Assembly (NCBI GenBank): GCA_016841445.1
Contig: JAENZD010000004.1
Span: 1-64,000 of the forward strand
DNA: 64,000 bases
Source: Anaerolineaceae bacterium
Lineage (GTDB): Bacteria; Chloroflexota; Anaerolineae; Anaerolineales; Anaerolineaceae
Direction of reading: 5' to 3'
Position numbers and translations under genes: made by a program. Positions 34,955-44,226 of the stretch are shown here, piece by piece. The first letter of the stretch is position 1. Every line of letters starts with the position of its first letter. Under the pieces are notes generated by a model. That model searched no databases, was not told the DNA's origin, and was given only the letters and a program-made list of their open reading frames with translations.

Positions 34955-35803
34955 CTAGCCTTGTTTACTAATTTCCACCTGCCACTCAGGCCCATGGCCG
35001 ATTTGATACATCTCGCTGAAACTGCCATGATTCACGGCAAGCCCAATTCGATTTAATTCGTTGTTGTAGATCATAGGTTCACCGGTTTCAGCAAAGCCAA
35101 AGGATCTCTCGAAGAGCAGCTTTTGGGAGAAGACAACCTGTCCATCATGGCGAATGGTCACATGCAATCGGTCCCCAAAATTGAAGCCTGCTTCCAGGAA
35201 ATCCTTCAACGGGAAGTTGGTCCACAGGTTGCCGAAGTTCGGATCGTTGATTTCAACAATGCCTCGAGCCATGCCTTCATAAAAGATGGGTTCGAGAATG
35301 GTATGCATGATGATATTATCCACGCTGTATTCGGGGCCAACCTGTTCATAAGTAATGATCCCGCTGGCGAACCGGGCAGCACAGTAAGAAAACAGGTCAC
35401 GGCCGTGGAAGACGCTGACATCTTCTGTGCTCTTTCCTTTCAGGCGGTTGATGGATTCATCAATCTCCCGGACGGCTTCAATCCCCATGAAGTGCTTCAC
35501 ATGGGTCAATGAACCATTGTCGGGGGTAACGATGGTGTAGCCATCTGAGGTTAAAGCGACGCTCGCCCTACGTTTTGTTCCAACACCGGGATCGACCACG
35601 GACACGAAAATGGTGCCTTTTGGCCAAAATTTCATCGATTGGTAAAGGCGGTAGGACGCGCTCCAGGTATCAAACTTGGGGATCTCATGTGTGCCGTCAA
35701 TGATCTCCAGCTCACGATCCACGCTCTTAACCACCCCGTACATAGCGCATACAGCACCTTCTTTGTAAGTGAAATCAGTTTGGTAGACGAGAATGGGTTT
35801 CAT
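34955..35803 (-). CDS. S-adenosyl-L-methionine hydroxide adenosyltransferase (SAM hydrolase, DUF62)
   Basis: Splits SAM into adenosine and L-methionine using water, in the fluorinase/chlorinase fold. 282 residues; it begins ILVYQTDFTYKEGAV, which holds the Asp of the substrate pocket, and has FVSVVDPGVGTKR and TPDNGSLTH, the family signatures. It lies 10 bp after the EcfT gene and is the last gene of the ECF operon. The link suggests the transported compound is SAM-related or that SAM turnover is tied to uptake. Confidence 0.88.
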   Translation of the reverse strand: MKPILVYQTDFTYKEGAVCAMYGVVKSVDRELEIIDGTHEIPKFDTWSASYRLYQSMKFWPKGTIFVSVVDPGVGTKRRASVALTSDGYTIVTPDNGSLTHVKHFMGIEAVREIDESINRLKGKSTEDVSVFHGRDLFSYCAARFASGIITYEQVGPEYSVDNIIMHTILEPIFYEGMARGIVEINDPNFGNLWTNFPLKDFLEAGFNFGDRLHVTIRHDGQVVFSQKLLFERSFGFAETGEPMIYNNELNRIGLAVNHGSFSEMYQIGHGPEWQVEISKQG

Positions 35804-35813
35804 GTATGGACTC

Positions 35814-36653
35814 CTAAATAAACGGGTTGTAGAACCGGCTGTGGTTGATAAATATAGAGACAGAAATGGTCCCTAAGAAGATGACGGCTGAGAGGATGAT
35901 GGCAAACCAATCCCTCCTGCTCATTTTCCTGGCGGTATACCAGGTCCGGGTTTTACTTTTCGAAAATCCCCGCAAATCCATGGCGTTGCTGATTAGTTCA
36001 ATCCGATCCAACGAGGAGAATATCAATGGGATGATGATCATCAAGCCGTTCTTGACGCGAGCGATCAATTTCGCTTTGCGAGAAAGCTCCAACCCCCTTG
36101 CTTGCTGGGCCAGGCTGATATCACGGTAGTCGCGTTGAACGTCCGGGAAGTACCGCAATGTGAGCGAAACCGCATAAGAGGCTTTATAAGGCACCCCAAC
36201 CCGGTTCAAAGATGAAGCAAACTCACTGGGATTGGTTGTTAGCAGGAAAATGATGCCAAACGGGATGACAGAAACGTATTTCATGAGCTTGGTAACGCTG
36301 TAGAGAAGCTGCTCCTGGGTGAGGTCGAACTTTCCGGGGAGGTTGAGGATCGGATGTCGTGTGCCGTAAATCTCAACACCCATTTCCGGGGAGAATAAAA
36401 AAGAGATGACTGCATTGGTTAAAACGAATATAAGTACGTAGAGGATCATCAAACGGATTTGTGAAAATTGTATTTTCGAGATCTTGATAATGATGATGGA
36501 AAAAACCATGACCAACAGAATAACCCTGATGTCATAAGAATACATCACCGCAAATGTCAGGAAAAGAAAGCAGATCAATTTTGTCAATCCGGACAAGCGG
36601 TGGATCGGTGAGTCAATGATGTCGTAGGAGAAAAGTTTTGCTTTTAGTTTCAT
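35814..36653 (-). CDS. ECF transporter transmembrane protein EcfT
   Basis: 279 residues, about 6 hydrophobic segments. Two coupling motifs, AQQARGLEL near residue 185 and NAMDLRGFSKSKTR near 226, fit the Ala-Arg-Gly helices that contact the two ATPases. Start codon overlaps the ATPase stop by 4 bp (ATGA). Couples ATP hydrolysis to toppling of the S component. Confidence 0.9.
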   Translation of the reverse strand: MKLKAKLFSYDIIDSPIHRLSGLTKLICFLFLTFAVMYSYDIRVILLVMVFSIIIIKISKIQFSQIRLMILYVLIFVLTNAVISFLFSPEMGVEIYGTRHPILNLPGKFDLTQEQLLYSVTKLMKYVSVIPFGIIFLLTTNPSEFASSLNRVGVPYKASYAVSLTLRYFPDVQRDYRDISLAQQARGLELSRKAKLIARVKNGLMIIIPLIFSSLDRIELISNAMDLRGFSKSKTRTWYTARKMSRRDWFAIILSAVIFLGTISVSIFINHSRFYNPFI

Positions 36654-38377
36654 CGATTTTTTAACCGCCTTTCGTAATCAATGAAACGCTGCACAAAACG
36701 GGTCTCATCCGAGATTCCTGCCATCTGTGCAAGGTGGAATAAGGAAGTCTCTTTGAGATTGGCTTCTTTGATGACGTCTGCATCCGTCAGGACAACCGAG
36801 GCGGCAGTATCTGCGATGATCCTGCCATTAGACAGCACGATTGCTCGGGGAGTGTATTCAAGCATGAGGTGCATATCGTGGGTGATCAAGATAATGGTCA
36901 CCCCTGATTTGTTGATCTCAACCAGGAACTCCATGATTTCAGTATAGTGGCGGAAGTCCTGACCGGCTGTTGGTTCGTCCAAAATCAGAATTTCAGGGCC
37001 GATGGCAAGGATCGAAGCAATGGTCACGCGCTTCTTTTGACCATAGCTAAGGGCGGAGATAGGCCACTCCCTGAAAGGTGCCAGCCCACAGATCTCAAGT
37101 ACTTTTTCAACCCGTTGATTGATCTCTTCCTCCGGAATTTCTCTAAATCTTAACCCCAGGGCGACTTCATCGAAGATCATTGGCTTAGAGATCATTTGGT
37201 TGGGATTTTGAAGGACGACACCGATTATCTCTGCCCGCTCTTTGATTGATTTATCCTTAATATCTTCACCACGATAGGATATTTTTCCCTGGTCTTCTTT
37301 TTCAAATCCGCATAACAGCTTGGACAACGTCGATTTTCCCGCACCGTTCTTCCCGACCAGTGAGACCATTTCCCCTTCGTGGATATCGAAAGAAATATCT
37401 TGTAAAACTGGACGGATACCATCGTATGAGAAAGAAACATCATCCATTTTGATGACAGACGGTTTTTCTTTTTGAGGTTCAGGAGGTTGGATGCTGTTAT
37501 GCCAATCCGTGATGGTTTTTTTTGACAACCCAGTGTTCAGGGTCGTAATATAGCCGGGAGTAATATCCTTTGTAACTTTAACGCCAGCGTATTTGAGAGC
37601 GGTTACATACAGGGGCTCACGAATACCGGTTTCGATGAGGATTTCAGATGAGACCAGAGCATGTGCATCCATGTCTGCAATGATCCGGCCTTCCCGGATC
37701 ACAAGAATACGGTCGACAAAACGGTGAAGGACGTCTTCAAGGCGATGCTCGATGATCACAACCGTTTTTCCCGATTCCTGATGGATGCTATCAATGATCT
37801 CAATTGCTGTTTTGCCTGTGGCAGGGTCCAGGTTGGCTAGCGGCTCATCGAAGAGCAGAATATCCACATCGTTTACCATCACACCTGCAAGAGAAGTGCG
37901 CTGTTTCTGCCCGCCGGAAAGCTCAAAGGGGGATGACGTCAGCCAGTTATGCATGTCCACCATTTCTGCAACCTTCCTGACCTGGGCATGCATTTCTTTT
38001 TGGGGCATGTTGTCATTTTCCAAGGCGAAGGCGATATCTTCTCCAGCGGTCAATCCAACAAATTGACCGTCTGAGTCCTGAAGCACTGTCCCAATTGATT
38101 TGGACAATTCAAAGATATCTTTGCTAATAGTAGGTTCACCGTTAATGGTAAGGGAACCAGAAATCTCACCCTTATATGAAAACGGGATCAACCCGTTCAG
38201 GCAGTTTCCAAGGGTGCTTTTCCCGCTACCGCTGGGCCCGACGATCAGGATTTTCTCACCTTTGTAAATTTTCAGGTTGATATCGTACAGTGTCGGTTCA
38301 GACTGGCTGAAATACTGGAAGGTGAAATCCTTGAATTCAATTAATGGCTGACTATTTGCGGGTTGGTTTGGGCTCAT
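36650..38377 (-). CDS. ECF transporter ATPase, two ATPase domains fused
   Basis: About 575 residues holding two ABC ATPase domains, as in the YkoD type: Walker A GPSGSGKST and GKNGAGKST, signature LSGGQKQRTSLA and LSYGQKKRVTIA, Walker B ILLFDEPLANLDP and ILILDEPTAGQD. The ATG at 38377 fits better than a TTG at 38404, because TACAAT at about 38397-38402 (minus) would be the -10 of an own promoter. A strong terminator separates it from the S-component gene. Confidence 0.9.
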   Translation of the reverse strand: MSPNQPANSQPLIEFKDFTFQYFSQSEPTLYDINLKIYKGEKILIVGPSGSGKSTLGNCLNGLIPFSYKGEISGSLTINGEPTISKDIFELSKSIGTVLQDSDGQFVGLTAGEDIAFALENDNMPQKEMHAQVRKVAEMVDMHNWLTSSPFELSGGQKQRTSLAGVMVNDVDILLFDEPLANLDPATGKTAIEIIDSIHQESGKTVVIIEHRLEDVLHRFVDRILVIREGRIIADMDAHALVSSEILIETGIREPLYVTALKYAGVKVTKDITPGYITTLNTGLSKKTITDWHNSIQPPEPQKEKPSVIKMDDVSFSYDGIRPVLQDISFDIHEGEMVSLVGKNGAGKSTLSKLLCGFEKEDQGKISYRGEDIKDKSIKERAEIIGVVLQNPNQMISKPMIFDEVALGLRFREIPEEEINQRVEKVLEICGLAPFREWPISALSYGQKKRVTIASILAIGPEILILDEPTAGQDFRHYTEIMEFLVEINKSGVTIILITHDMHLMLEYTPRAIVLSNGRIIADTAASVVLTDADVIKEANLKETSLFHLAQMAGISDETRFVQRFIDYERRLKNR

Positions 38378-38477
38378 ATTGGTCACGAGAATAAATTGTA
38401 CCAAAGGTTTGAAGGAAAGCTAACCTATTCTCGGGCATTCGATAAATTTATCAACCAATTGTGTGAAAGTGAATATA

Positions 38478-38516
38478 AAAATGGCTGTCATTTTTGATGT
38501 AGGACAGCCATTTTTG
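38478..38516 (-). terminator. Bidirectional terminator between the S component and the ECF ATPase genes
   Basis: A 13-bp perfect stem (38478-38490 with 38504-38516) with A and T flanks on both sides, 24 bp after the S-component stop. It would stop most transcripts before the ATPase gene, allowing separate control of the substrate-binding part. Confidence 0.85.
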
Positions 38517-38539
38517 TTTTGCTTATTTGATATTGGTGA

Positions 38540-39097
38540 TTAAGCTTTTTTCAAGCTACCTTGCTTGGTTCGGGTTGCAGCGTATGCAATAAGGAGCAAT
38601 GTGCCAAAAACACCAGCGCTAACAGCATTCATCCAGAAAGCGGTCACACCCTGAGTAAAGACCAGGTTGGTGGGCTCTTGGTAGATCAATATGTCAAGCA
38701 CAGGAGCAACAACTACCCAGGCGATTGCGTTTCCGATGACCTGGATGATATTGAATGTGAGGATGTCCTTTAATTTGAAGGTGCCTTCATCAACTCGTGT
38801 GCGTTTGAAAGCGAAGCCAAAAACGAAGCCTGCAACGCCGCTGGCAATTACCCAGCTCCACCAGGGTGACCCATATTGAACAGCATCACTGAGGGCATGA
38901 CCAACGAATTGGATCAATGCACCTGCAATTGGACCAAATAAAGCTGCCATGAAGGCGCCTAATCCATAGGCGGTTTGGAAGCTTGTTTCCGGAACGGGTG
39001 AAGGGATTTTAACATACATGAACAAAAGCATAAAAAGGGCAGCGCCAATACCTATGGCAACGATGGTACGTGTTTTAATTTTAAATAAGTCTTTCAT
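38540..39097 (-). CDS. ECF transporter substrate-binding (S) component, UPF0397 family
   Basis: 185 residues, about 5-6 membrane helices. It opens with KIKTRTIVAIGIGAALFM and contains FGPIAGALIQFVGHALSDA and YGSPWWSWVIASGVAGF, both typical of UPF0397. Binds the transported small molecule and associates with EcfT and the ATPase encoded downstream. Substrate is not established for this family; the SAM hydrolase at the operon end is the best local hint. AGGAG precedes the ATG. Confidence 0.85.
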   Translation of the reverse strand: MKDLFKIKTRTIVAIGIGAALFMLLFMYVKIPSPVPETSFQTAYGLGAFMAALFGPIAGALIQFVGHALSDAVQYGSPWWSWVIASGVAGFVFGFAFKRTRVDEGTFKLKDILTFNIIQVIGNAIAWVVVAPVLDILIYQEPTNLVFTQGVTAFWMNAVSAGVFGTLLLIAYAATRTKQGSLKKA

Positions 39098-39433
39098 AAT
39101 ATCTCCTGTTTCTCAAAAAATTTTGATTACGATTCTTAATTTTATTAGGGCTTGAGATTGATCCAGCCAACAACAAATCGCAGTAAGGGGTTGATATTCT
39201 AAGCCTCGAGTCATTCCTCCTTTCATGGCTGCTGTATTTTCACCTACTTATAAAGAATGAAATAAAGCGTTACTAATATCTAAAGCGATTTTACATTGGC
39301 GGCGAATAACTGTCAATTAGTTTTCCGCTCGCGTTCATAAACATTAACACCTATGGATTAATTGGAGTTACGGTTCAAAGAAGATTAAGCTTATGGGAAC
39401 TGAGCGATGATTAAAAATATATTTTAAATAGAT

Positions 39434-39460
39434 GAGACGCCCTGGTGAGCAGGGCGTCTC
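39434..39460 (-). terminator. Stem-loop after the MFS gene at 39520
   Basis: A 10-bp perfect stem, GAGACGCCCT / AGGGCGTCTC, with a 7-nt loop, 60 bp past the stop. No long T-run follows, so strength is uncertain. Confidence 0.6.
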
Positions 39461-39519
39461 TGTGGAGAGGACATGCTGCGGTTGTTAATTTGAGGAAACC
39501 GCATGAATTTTCATTTTGA

Positions 39520-40812
39520 TTATTCAGTTGCTTCAGCAAGCGCTGGTACAATCACGCCATTCTGTTTGTCCTGGTCTTTTTTGCGTTCGACATCCTTATC
39601 CGTGAGTTTGAACTTGAAGTAAATCGGTATCAGGATCAAGAAGGATGCGACTGTGGTTATGATGAAGGGCGTTTTTGGTGTGAATCGCTCCCAGAGCTTT
39701 GCGCCGATCCAGGGCGCAGGCAGGGAGATGAACCCGCGTGTGCCGTTGAACACACCTGAGAAAGTTCCCAACATCTTATGGGGTACCACTTTCGTGATCA
39801 GCGATTGGTAAGCGGGTCCAAGCATGCCGCCACCGAATCCGAATACAGCCCAAGCGGCGGCAAATGTTATGAAGCTGTTTGCCCTCAAGAACACTATTAG
39901 TGCTACAAAGATCAGGAAGAATCCGCAGATGAGGGGCAGCCTCTCCCCACGCTTATCAACGAGCTTGCCGGAAAGCATTGGTACAAACATTGAAGCGATA
40001 GCGTTAATCGAACCCAGCAAACCGATTTGCTCTACCCCGATGCTGGCAACTTTCTCAAGGTAGAGGGGTTGGAGTTCACCGGACATACGGAAAGCAATAT
40101 CTGCGACGCCATCCGTGATGAAGATCCAGGTCAGAACACCACCACCAACCAGCATCCCGAGCATCTTGACCATGCTGGTTTTGAAGGATCCCATCGTGAG
40201 CTTCTCGATGGGATTTTGCACAGCTTTTGATTTCATGGTGGTTGCCATCCAGATTCGTAAACCTGCTGCCATCGCATAAAGCATACCAGAAACAGCCAGC
40301 ATGCCCTTGAACCCCATTAAACCAACCAGCAAACCCCCAAGAGGTGGACCAATCACACCGGTTATCTGGAAGATGGTGTTGGTCATACCAAAAACTTTCC
40401 CGCGGTTCTCTTCAGCGGAGTTTTCTGCAATGAATGCCTGGAAGCTTGGGCCAATCAGGGAAAAGGGGATTTGGTAAATAACGAGAGCTGCGATCATCCA
40501 CTGCCAGGTTGGTGCGAGGAACATTGCCACATAGCCAATTACGCCGCCGATGCTGCCGATAGCTACAGCCCGGAGACGTCCGATGGAATCGGAGACCCAG
40601 CCCCCGAAAATTTGCAGGCCCAGTATGGCGACAGAGGTGAGGGTGAAAACCAGTCCCACATCAACGACGTCCGCACCAAGTTCTGTCAGGTAGAGGGGCA
40701 TCAACAAGGGTGTCATCATCCCGGCGATATTTGCCAGGACCATAGCGAGCATGAACCAACGCATGATCGGTGAAAGTAAGGGTTGCTTTTTTTCTTTGGG
40801 TGAAGCGTCCAT
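39520..40812 (-). CDS. MFS transporter, DHA1 type
   Basis: 430 residues, about 12 membrane segments with charged ends. GGWVSDSIGRLRAVAIG between helices 2 and 3 is the classical MFS motif A, and GPPLGGLLVG in helix 5 is the antiporter-type motif C. Probably exports a small molecule by proton antiport; substrate unknown. AAGGA precedes the ATG. The 240 bp upstream are AT-rich and end in the HNH remnant. Confidence 0.8.
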   Translation of the reverse strand: MDASPKEKKQPLLSPIMRWFMLAMVLANIAGMMTPLLMPLYLTELGADVVDVGLVFTLTSVAILGLQIFGGWVSDSIGRLRAVAIGSIGGVIGYVAMFLAPTWQWMIAALVIYQIPFSLIGPSFQAFIAENSAEENRGKVFGMTNTIFQITGVIGPPLGGLLVGLMGFKGMLAVSGMLYAMAAGLRIWMATTMKSKAVQNPIEKLTMGSFKTSMVKMLGMLVGGGVLTWIFITDGVADIAFRMSGELQPLYLEKVASIGVEQIGLLGSINAIASMFVPMLSGKLVDKRGERLPLICGFFLIFVALIVFLRANSFITFAAAWAVFGFGGGMLGPAYQSLITKVVPHKMLGTFSGVFNGTRGFISLPAPWIGAKLWERFTPKTPFIITTVASFLILIPIYFKFKLTDKDVERKKDQDKQNGVIVPALAEATE

Positions 40813-41052
40813 GCGTTTTTCCTTTATCAGCAGGTAATCGTTATGGGAATCCGGTTAGCGTTTTTTCGTAATGAGAGATATGAATTGAGACCTGCTAAGA
40901 TCACCCTTCGAGTATAGAGTAGAAGGTTAATCCAAAACAGCGCCATAAGGACTGAATCGTACCTGGCCAGTTGGGTAGTTATTTGAAAATTGTTTTAATA
41001 TTATCTAGTATAGGATCAATATTATTAAGGATTTATTTCATTAATATCTATA

Positions 41053-41217
41053 TTACTGAATCTTATCTCTTTTTTCTAAATTATGCTTTGCACACAATAG
41101 TTGAATATTCTCTGACATTAATGAGGATCCACCTGTAGAAAATGGGATGATATGATCAAAATGTAAATTTTCTTTTGATAGGTTGAAAGATTTAGAAACC
41201 TCAACTGACCCATTTAT
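41053..41217 (-). pseudogene. HNH endonuclease, C-terminal fragment
   Basis: A 54-codon frame without a start codon translates to an HNH nuclease C-terminus: LHFDHIIPFSTGGSS, then SENIQLLCAKHNLEKRDKIQ and a stop. The DHI, the Gly-Gly turn and the final xxCxxHNxxK are the second half of the HNH fold. The frame opens at a TGA within the end of the acetyltransferase gene and overlaps its stop by 4 bp, so the N-terminal half has been lost. It is AT-rich. Confidence 0.75.
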
Positions 41218-41732
41218 TCAATGCCAGTAAGGAATGCTTCATGAAAGGTGACCGTCCCACTGGGATAGCTGCCGTCAAAAGAAATCGCAAAAAACATATC
41301 GGGTGGGACACCTTCTATTTGTAGATTTTTAATATTTCGAAAGCCAAACCTGGGATAATACACAGGGTGACCAACCAGGCAGCACCCTTTCCCGCCCAAA
41401 CCCTGCAATCGTTTTAGCCCTTCCTGGATCAAAGTGGTGCCAATCCCTTTGCGTTGGTGCTTTGGCAGTACAGAAACCGGGCCGAGACCATACCAATCTT
41501 TTGTGCCATCGGAAATATTCACGGGAGAGAAGGCAATATGCCCCATAACACCCCCTTCCAACGCTGCCACAAGGGATAAAGTCAGCGCTTTGGATGATCG
41601 AAGGGCATTCACAATCAAGTTTTCGGTTTGGTTGCTGATCGCCATGGATTTGAAGGCAGCAATCGTCACTTCGGTGATGGCCGGAATATCGTCTGGTGTT
41701 TCTTCTCTGATTATGATGTCGGATAACTTCAA
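41214..41732 (-). CDS. GNAT-family N-acetyltransferase (predicted)
   Basis: 172 residues, starting at a TTG (41732). It has GLGPVSVLPKHQRKGIGTTLIQEGL, the Q/RxxGxG/A acetyl-CoA loop, near residue 83, and VGHPVYYPRFGF, typical of the YhbS-like branch. The acceptor is unknown. A truncated HNH gene overlaps its 3' end, so the two may have come together in one insertion. Confidence 0.82.
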   Translation of the reverse strand: MKLSDIIIREETPDDIPAITEVTIAAFKSMAISNQTENLIVNALRSSKALTLSLVAALEGGVMGHIAFSPVNISDGTKDWYGLGPVSVLPKHQRKGIGTTLIQEGLKRLQGLGGKGCCLVGHPVYYPRFGFRNIKNLQIEGVPPDMFFAISFDGSYPSGTVTFHEAFLTGIE

Positions 41733-41927
41733 TTTTTTACTTTCAACGCTTTTCTAAAGCGAATTTATTTGATCAATGGAATTCAGCCAGAATTATAACA
41801 AGTTAAGGATGCTTTCGCTTAAATATTATTAGGTTTATCTAACAGCGTATGGTGCATGATACTGGAATTTGTTAATAATACTTGAGGCAATAAAGAAATT
41901 TACAATTAAGATCTCAACCTGCAACTC

Positions 41928-42677
41928 TCAGCTCTTTCCAGGATTGAAAGCATAATGGATGACATCCTTGGGGCAAGTATCAATGCACTGCCCGCAAAGG
42001 ATGCACTCAGTATTTTCCATACTACCGCTTTGTACCATTTGGTTTACGTCCAGGCTCATGGAACATGCTTTTGTGCACTTTTCGCAATCAATGCATTTTT
42101 CAGGTTCTGCGGTCAGCCTTAGAGCAGGTGAATTCAGTAAGTTGCGCACTTTACGGCCAAGGATCATAAAGGGTGCCATCCAACACGTGCTGTGGCAAAA
42201 GGCGCGCCGCCCTACAACAACTGATAGGATGAATACCAAACCAACAACGATGTAATAGATAATAAATTTCTCTGGGGAATCAACAGAAATACCGCTTTCC
42301 GTGAGATAGAGTGGGTCAACCTGTGAATATCCCCCCGATGTGATGACACCCAGGATAATCACTACCGCCCAAAGCACCCAGATTACCCACTTGACCCAAT
42401 TTATTTTTCTTACATAACGGTGATTAACTTTACATGCTGCTTCTTGTAGCCCGGCAGCCGGGCAGACCCAACCGCACCATGCCCTTCCAACGAAAAATGA
42501 GCTGATAAACAGGATGCCAAACAGAATAAAACTTCCGTTGACGATACCTTGAAAGGCTGCATCGATGATCACGTAAGGTGAAAGAAAGTTCATCACTACT
42601 GGAAAGAGAAGAAAGGTAAAAAGGAGCAGTGCACTGCGTAAGTTTTGTCTTTTTGTATGCTTGATTATTTTTGTCAT
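41928..42677 (-). CDS. NapH/CcoG-like membrane 4Fe-4S protein
   Basis: 249 residues. Four to five membrane helices with GRAWCGWVCPAAGLQE (about residue 65) and a second Cys pair (RAFCHSTCW), followed by a C-terminal ferredoxin domain with two 4Fe-4S motifs (CIDCEKCTKAC and CILCGQCIDTC). Moves electrons across or at the cytoplasmic membrane; the partner is not in the window. GGAG precedes the ATG. It diverges from a TetR-type gene, its probable regulator. Confidence 0.85.
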   Translation of the reverse strand: MTKIIKHTKRQNLRSALLLFTFLLFPVVMNFLSPYVIIDAAFQGIVNGSFILFGILFISSFFVGRAWCGWVCPAAGLQEAACKVNHRYVRKINWVKWVIWVLWAVVIILGVITSGGYSQVDPLYLTESGISVDSPEKFIIYYIVVGLVFILSVVVGRRAFCHSTCWMAPFMILGRKVRNLLNSPALRLTAEPEKCIDCEKCTKACSMSLDVNQMVQSGSMENTECILCGQCIDTCPKDVIHYAFNPGKS

Positions 42678-42742
42678 GGCTACTCCAATATCACATAGAC
42701 GGGCTGTTTAATGGATTGCGGCTTTCTGAACACCTTTTATAA

Positions 42743-42771
42743 TAGACATAATGTCAATTATGATGTATAAT
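42743..42771 (+). promoter_or_regulatory. Promoter with overlapping palindromic operator for the TetR gene
   Basis: TAGACA (42743-42748), 17-bp spacer, TATAAT (42766-42771), a near-ideal promoter. The palindrome GACATAATGTC (42745-42755) covers the -35 and fits a TetR-type operator. A second TATAAT lies at 42738-42743. Confidence 0.55.
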
Positions 42772-42831
42772 ACAAAATATATTCTTTTCTGTCAAGACTT
42801 ACAAGCAACCAATTTTATAGGAGTGTCATAA

Positions 42832-43449
42832 TTGAACAGACGTCCAGAATTAAACGAGAGACCTTTAAACCGTCATGAACGACGAAAGCTTCGGACACAG
42901 GGAAAGCTGAAAGATGCCACCCTTTCCTTGGTACTAAATAAGGGATTTGATGAGGTTACGATCCAGGACATTGTCGATCTGGCGGACTTGGGGCGCGGGA
43001 CTTTTTATGTACATTACCATGACTTGCAGGATATTCTTTGGGATATCATTCAGGACGGATTGCAGGAGTCGATGCTCGCAGGTCATACAAGATCGGCGGA
43101 AGGGGCTTATCCAGCCGGGTATTTGGGTTACCTGATCACATTTGAAACAGCGTCCAAGAACCGTGACTTATACCGGGTTATGTTGGGAGGTAAGGGCTCG
43201 GCCTTGATCACCCAACGCGTTGCGGATTATTTAGCCGGAGCAATCCAGGAGTCGATTGAATCCCACCAGTTCATGCAGGATTCTGATTATCCCCCAGATA
43301 TTATTGCACAATATGTGGTGGGTGCGTTAATGCGAATGGTGCTGTGGTGGCTGGAAACACCCAATACATATACCCCCAAACAGATGGCTGATATGGTTTA
43401 TACGCTCATCCATGATGAAGGGCCAGGGGATGTATTGGGCGAAAGCTGA
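42832..43449 (+). CDS. TetR/AcrR-family transcriptional regulator
   Basis: 205 residues, starting at a TTG with AGGAG 8 nt upstream. N-terminal helix-turn-helix (VTIQDIVDLADLGRGTFYVHYHDLQDIL, about 43-70) and a ligand-binding helical C-terminal part. Probably represses itself and the divergent NapH-like gene through the palindrome between them. The ligand is unknown. Confidence 0.88.
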   Translation: MNRRPELNERPLNRHERRKLRTQGKLKDATLSLVLNKGFDEVTIQDIVDLADLGRGTFYVHYHDLQDILWDIIQDGLQESMLAGHTRSAEGAYPAGYLGYLITFETASKNRDLYRVMLGGKGSALITQRVADYLAGAIQESIESHQFMQDSDYPPDIIAQYVVGALMRMVLWWLETPNTYTPKQMADMVYTLIHDEGPGDVLGES

Positions 43450-43503
43450 CCCTTGTGGTTTCACGCCTTGGATTTCTAATGGTTGGTTGATAGATGTAAG
43501 AAA

Positions 43504-43526
43504 AAAGGCGCTGCAGGAGCGCCTTT
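43504..43526 (-). terminator. Terminator after the DUF35 gene (bidirectional)
   Basis: A 9-bp perfect stem, AAAGGCGCT / AGCGCCTTT, with a T-run of six in the minus direction. It may also serve the TetR gene, whose stop is 55 bp away on the other strand. Confidence 0.8.
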
Positions 43527-43551
43527 AAGGAAATCAGGTGATAATTGAAAT

Positions 43552-43953
43552 TTAACCAGCCATTGCAGGCCGAAATTTGTAGCCATAAACCAGCATCCCG
43601 CGTTCATCCCCATCGGAGCGCAGTTTGCGGGTGACCATCTCGACGGGCATGCCAATCTCGACTTTTTCACTACCCAGATCGGTTAATTGGGCAGTCACGA
43701 TTGGGCCTTCTTCGAGTTTGATCAGGGCGACAGTGTAAGGGGCTTGTTCTTCAAAACCGGCAGGGGCGTTGCTCATACGTGTAAAGGAATACACTTCGCC
43801 TTTACCTGAAAATGCATATGCTGTTTTAGCTTCGCCGCCGCATTCCGGGCAAACGTCGCGTGGGGGGAAGATCTTTGCATCGCAGTGGGGGCAGACTTCA
43901 CCTACCAGTGCGTACCGTTGTTTTTTCAATCGCCAGTGGCGTGGAACTTCCAT
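43552..43953 (-). CDS. DUF35 protein (zinc ribbon plus OB fold), acyl-CoA-associated
   Basis: 133 residues. A rubredoxin-like zinc ribbon (CPHC at about 20-23 and CPEC at about 35-38) precedes an OB-fold. In archaea and many bacteria such proteins accompany thiolases and HMG-CoA synthases as acyl-transfer scaffolds; no such partner is nearby here. AAGGAG precedes the ATG. Confidence 0.82.
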   Translation of the reverse strand: MEVPRHWRLKKQRYALVGEVCPHCDAKIFPPRDVCPECGGEAKTAYAFSGKGEVYSFTRMSNAPAGFEEQAPYTVALIKLEEGPIVTAQLTDLGSEKVEIGMPVEMVTRKLRSDGDERGMLVYGYKFRPAMAG

Positions 43954-44226
43954 AACAATAACTCCTTACTAGAGATGAACAACCTTTAAAAATTTATCTA
44001 AACTCTTTGTTCGGCTATGAGTCTACTAAAATATGACTCTCAGAAACTATCAAAATAGGATTTATGGGAGGTTTTGAGATAAAAAATTGCAAACAAGGAT
44101 TATTCGATGATCAATAATCGGATTTTCCTGTTAGTTTTCCCAGAATCTCCTTCAGAGGGGTTAAAATAGTAGGATAGGATTACAACAGTCCGATGATCGA
44201 TGACTTTTATGTTGGAGGTGTTCTTT

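Noticed and set aside
39113-39226. 37-codon leader frame before the ECF S component
   Set aside because: The first ATG has no ribosome-binding site; AGGAGG is only one or two bases before the second. Kept as part of the leader only.
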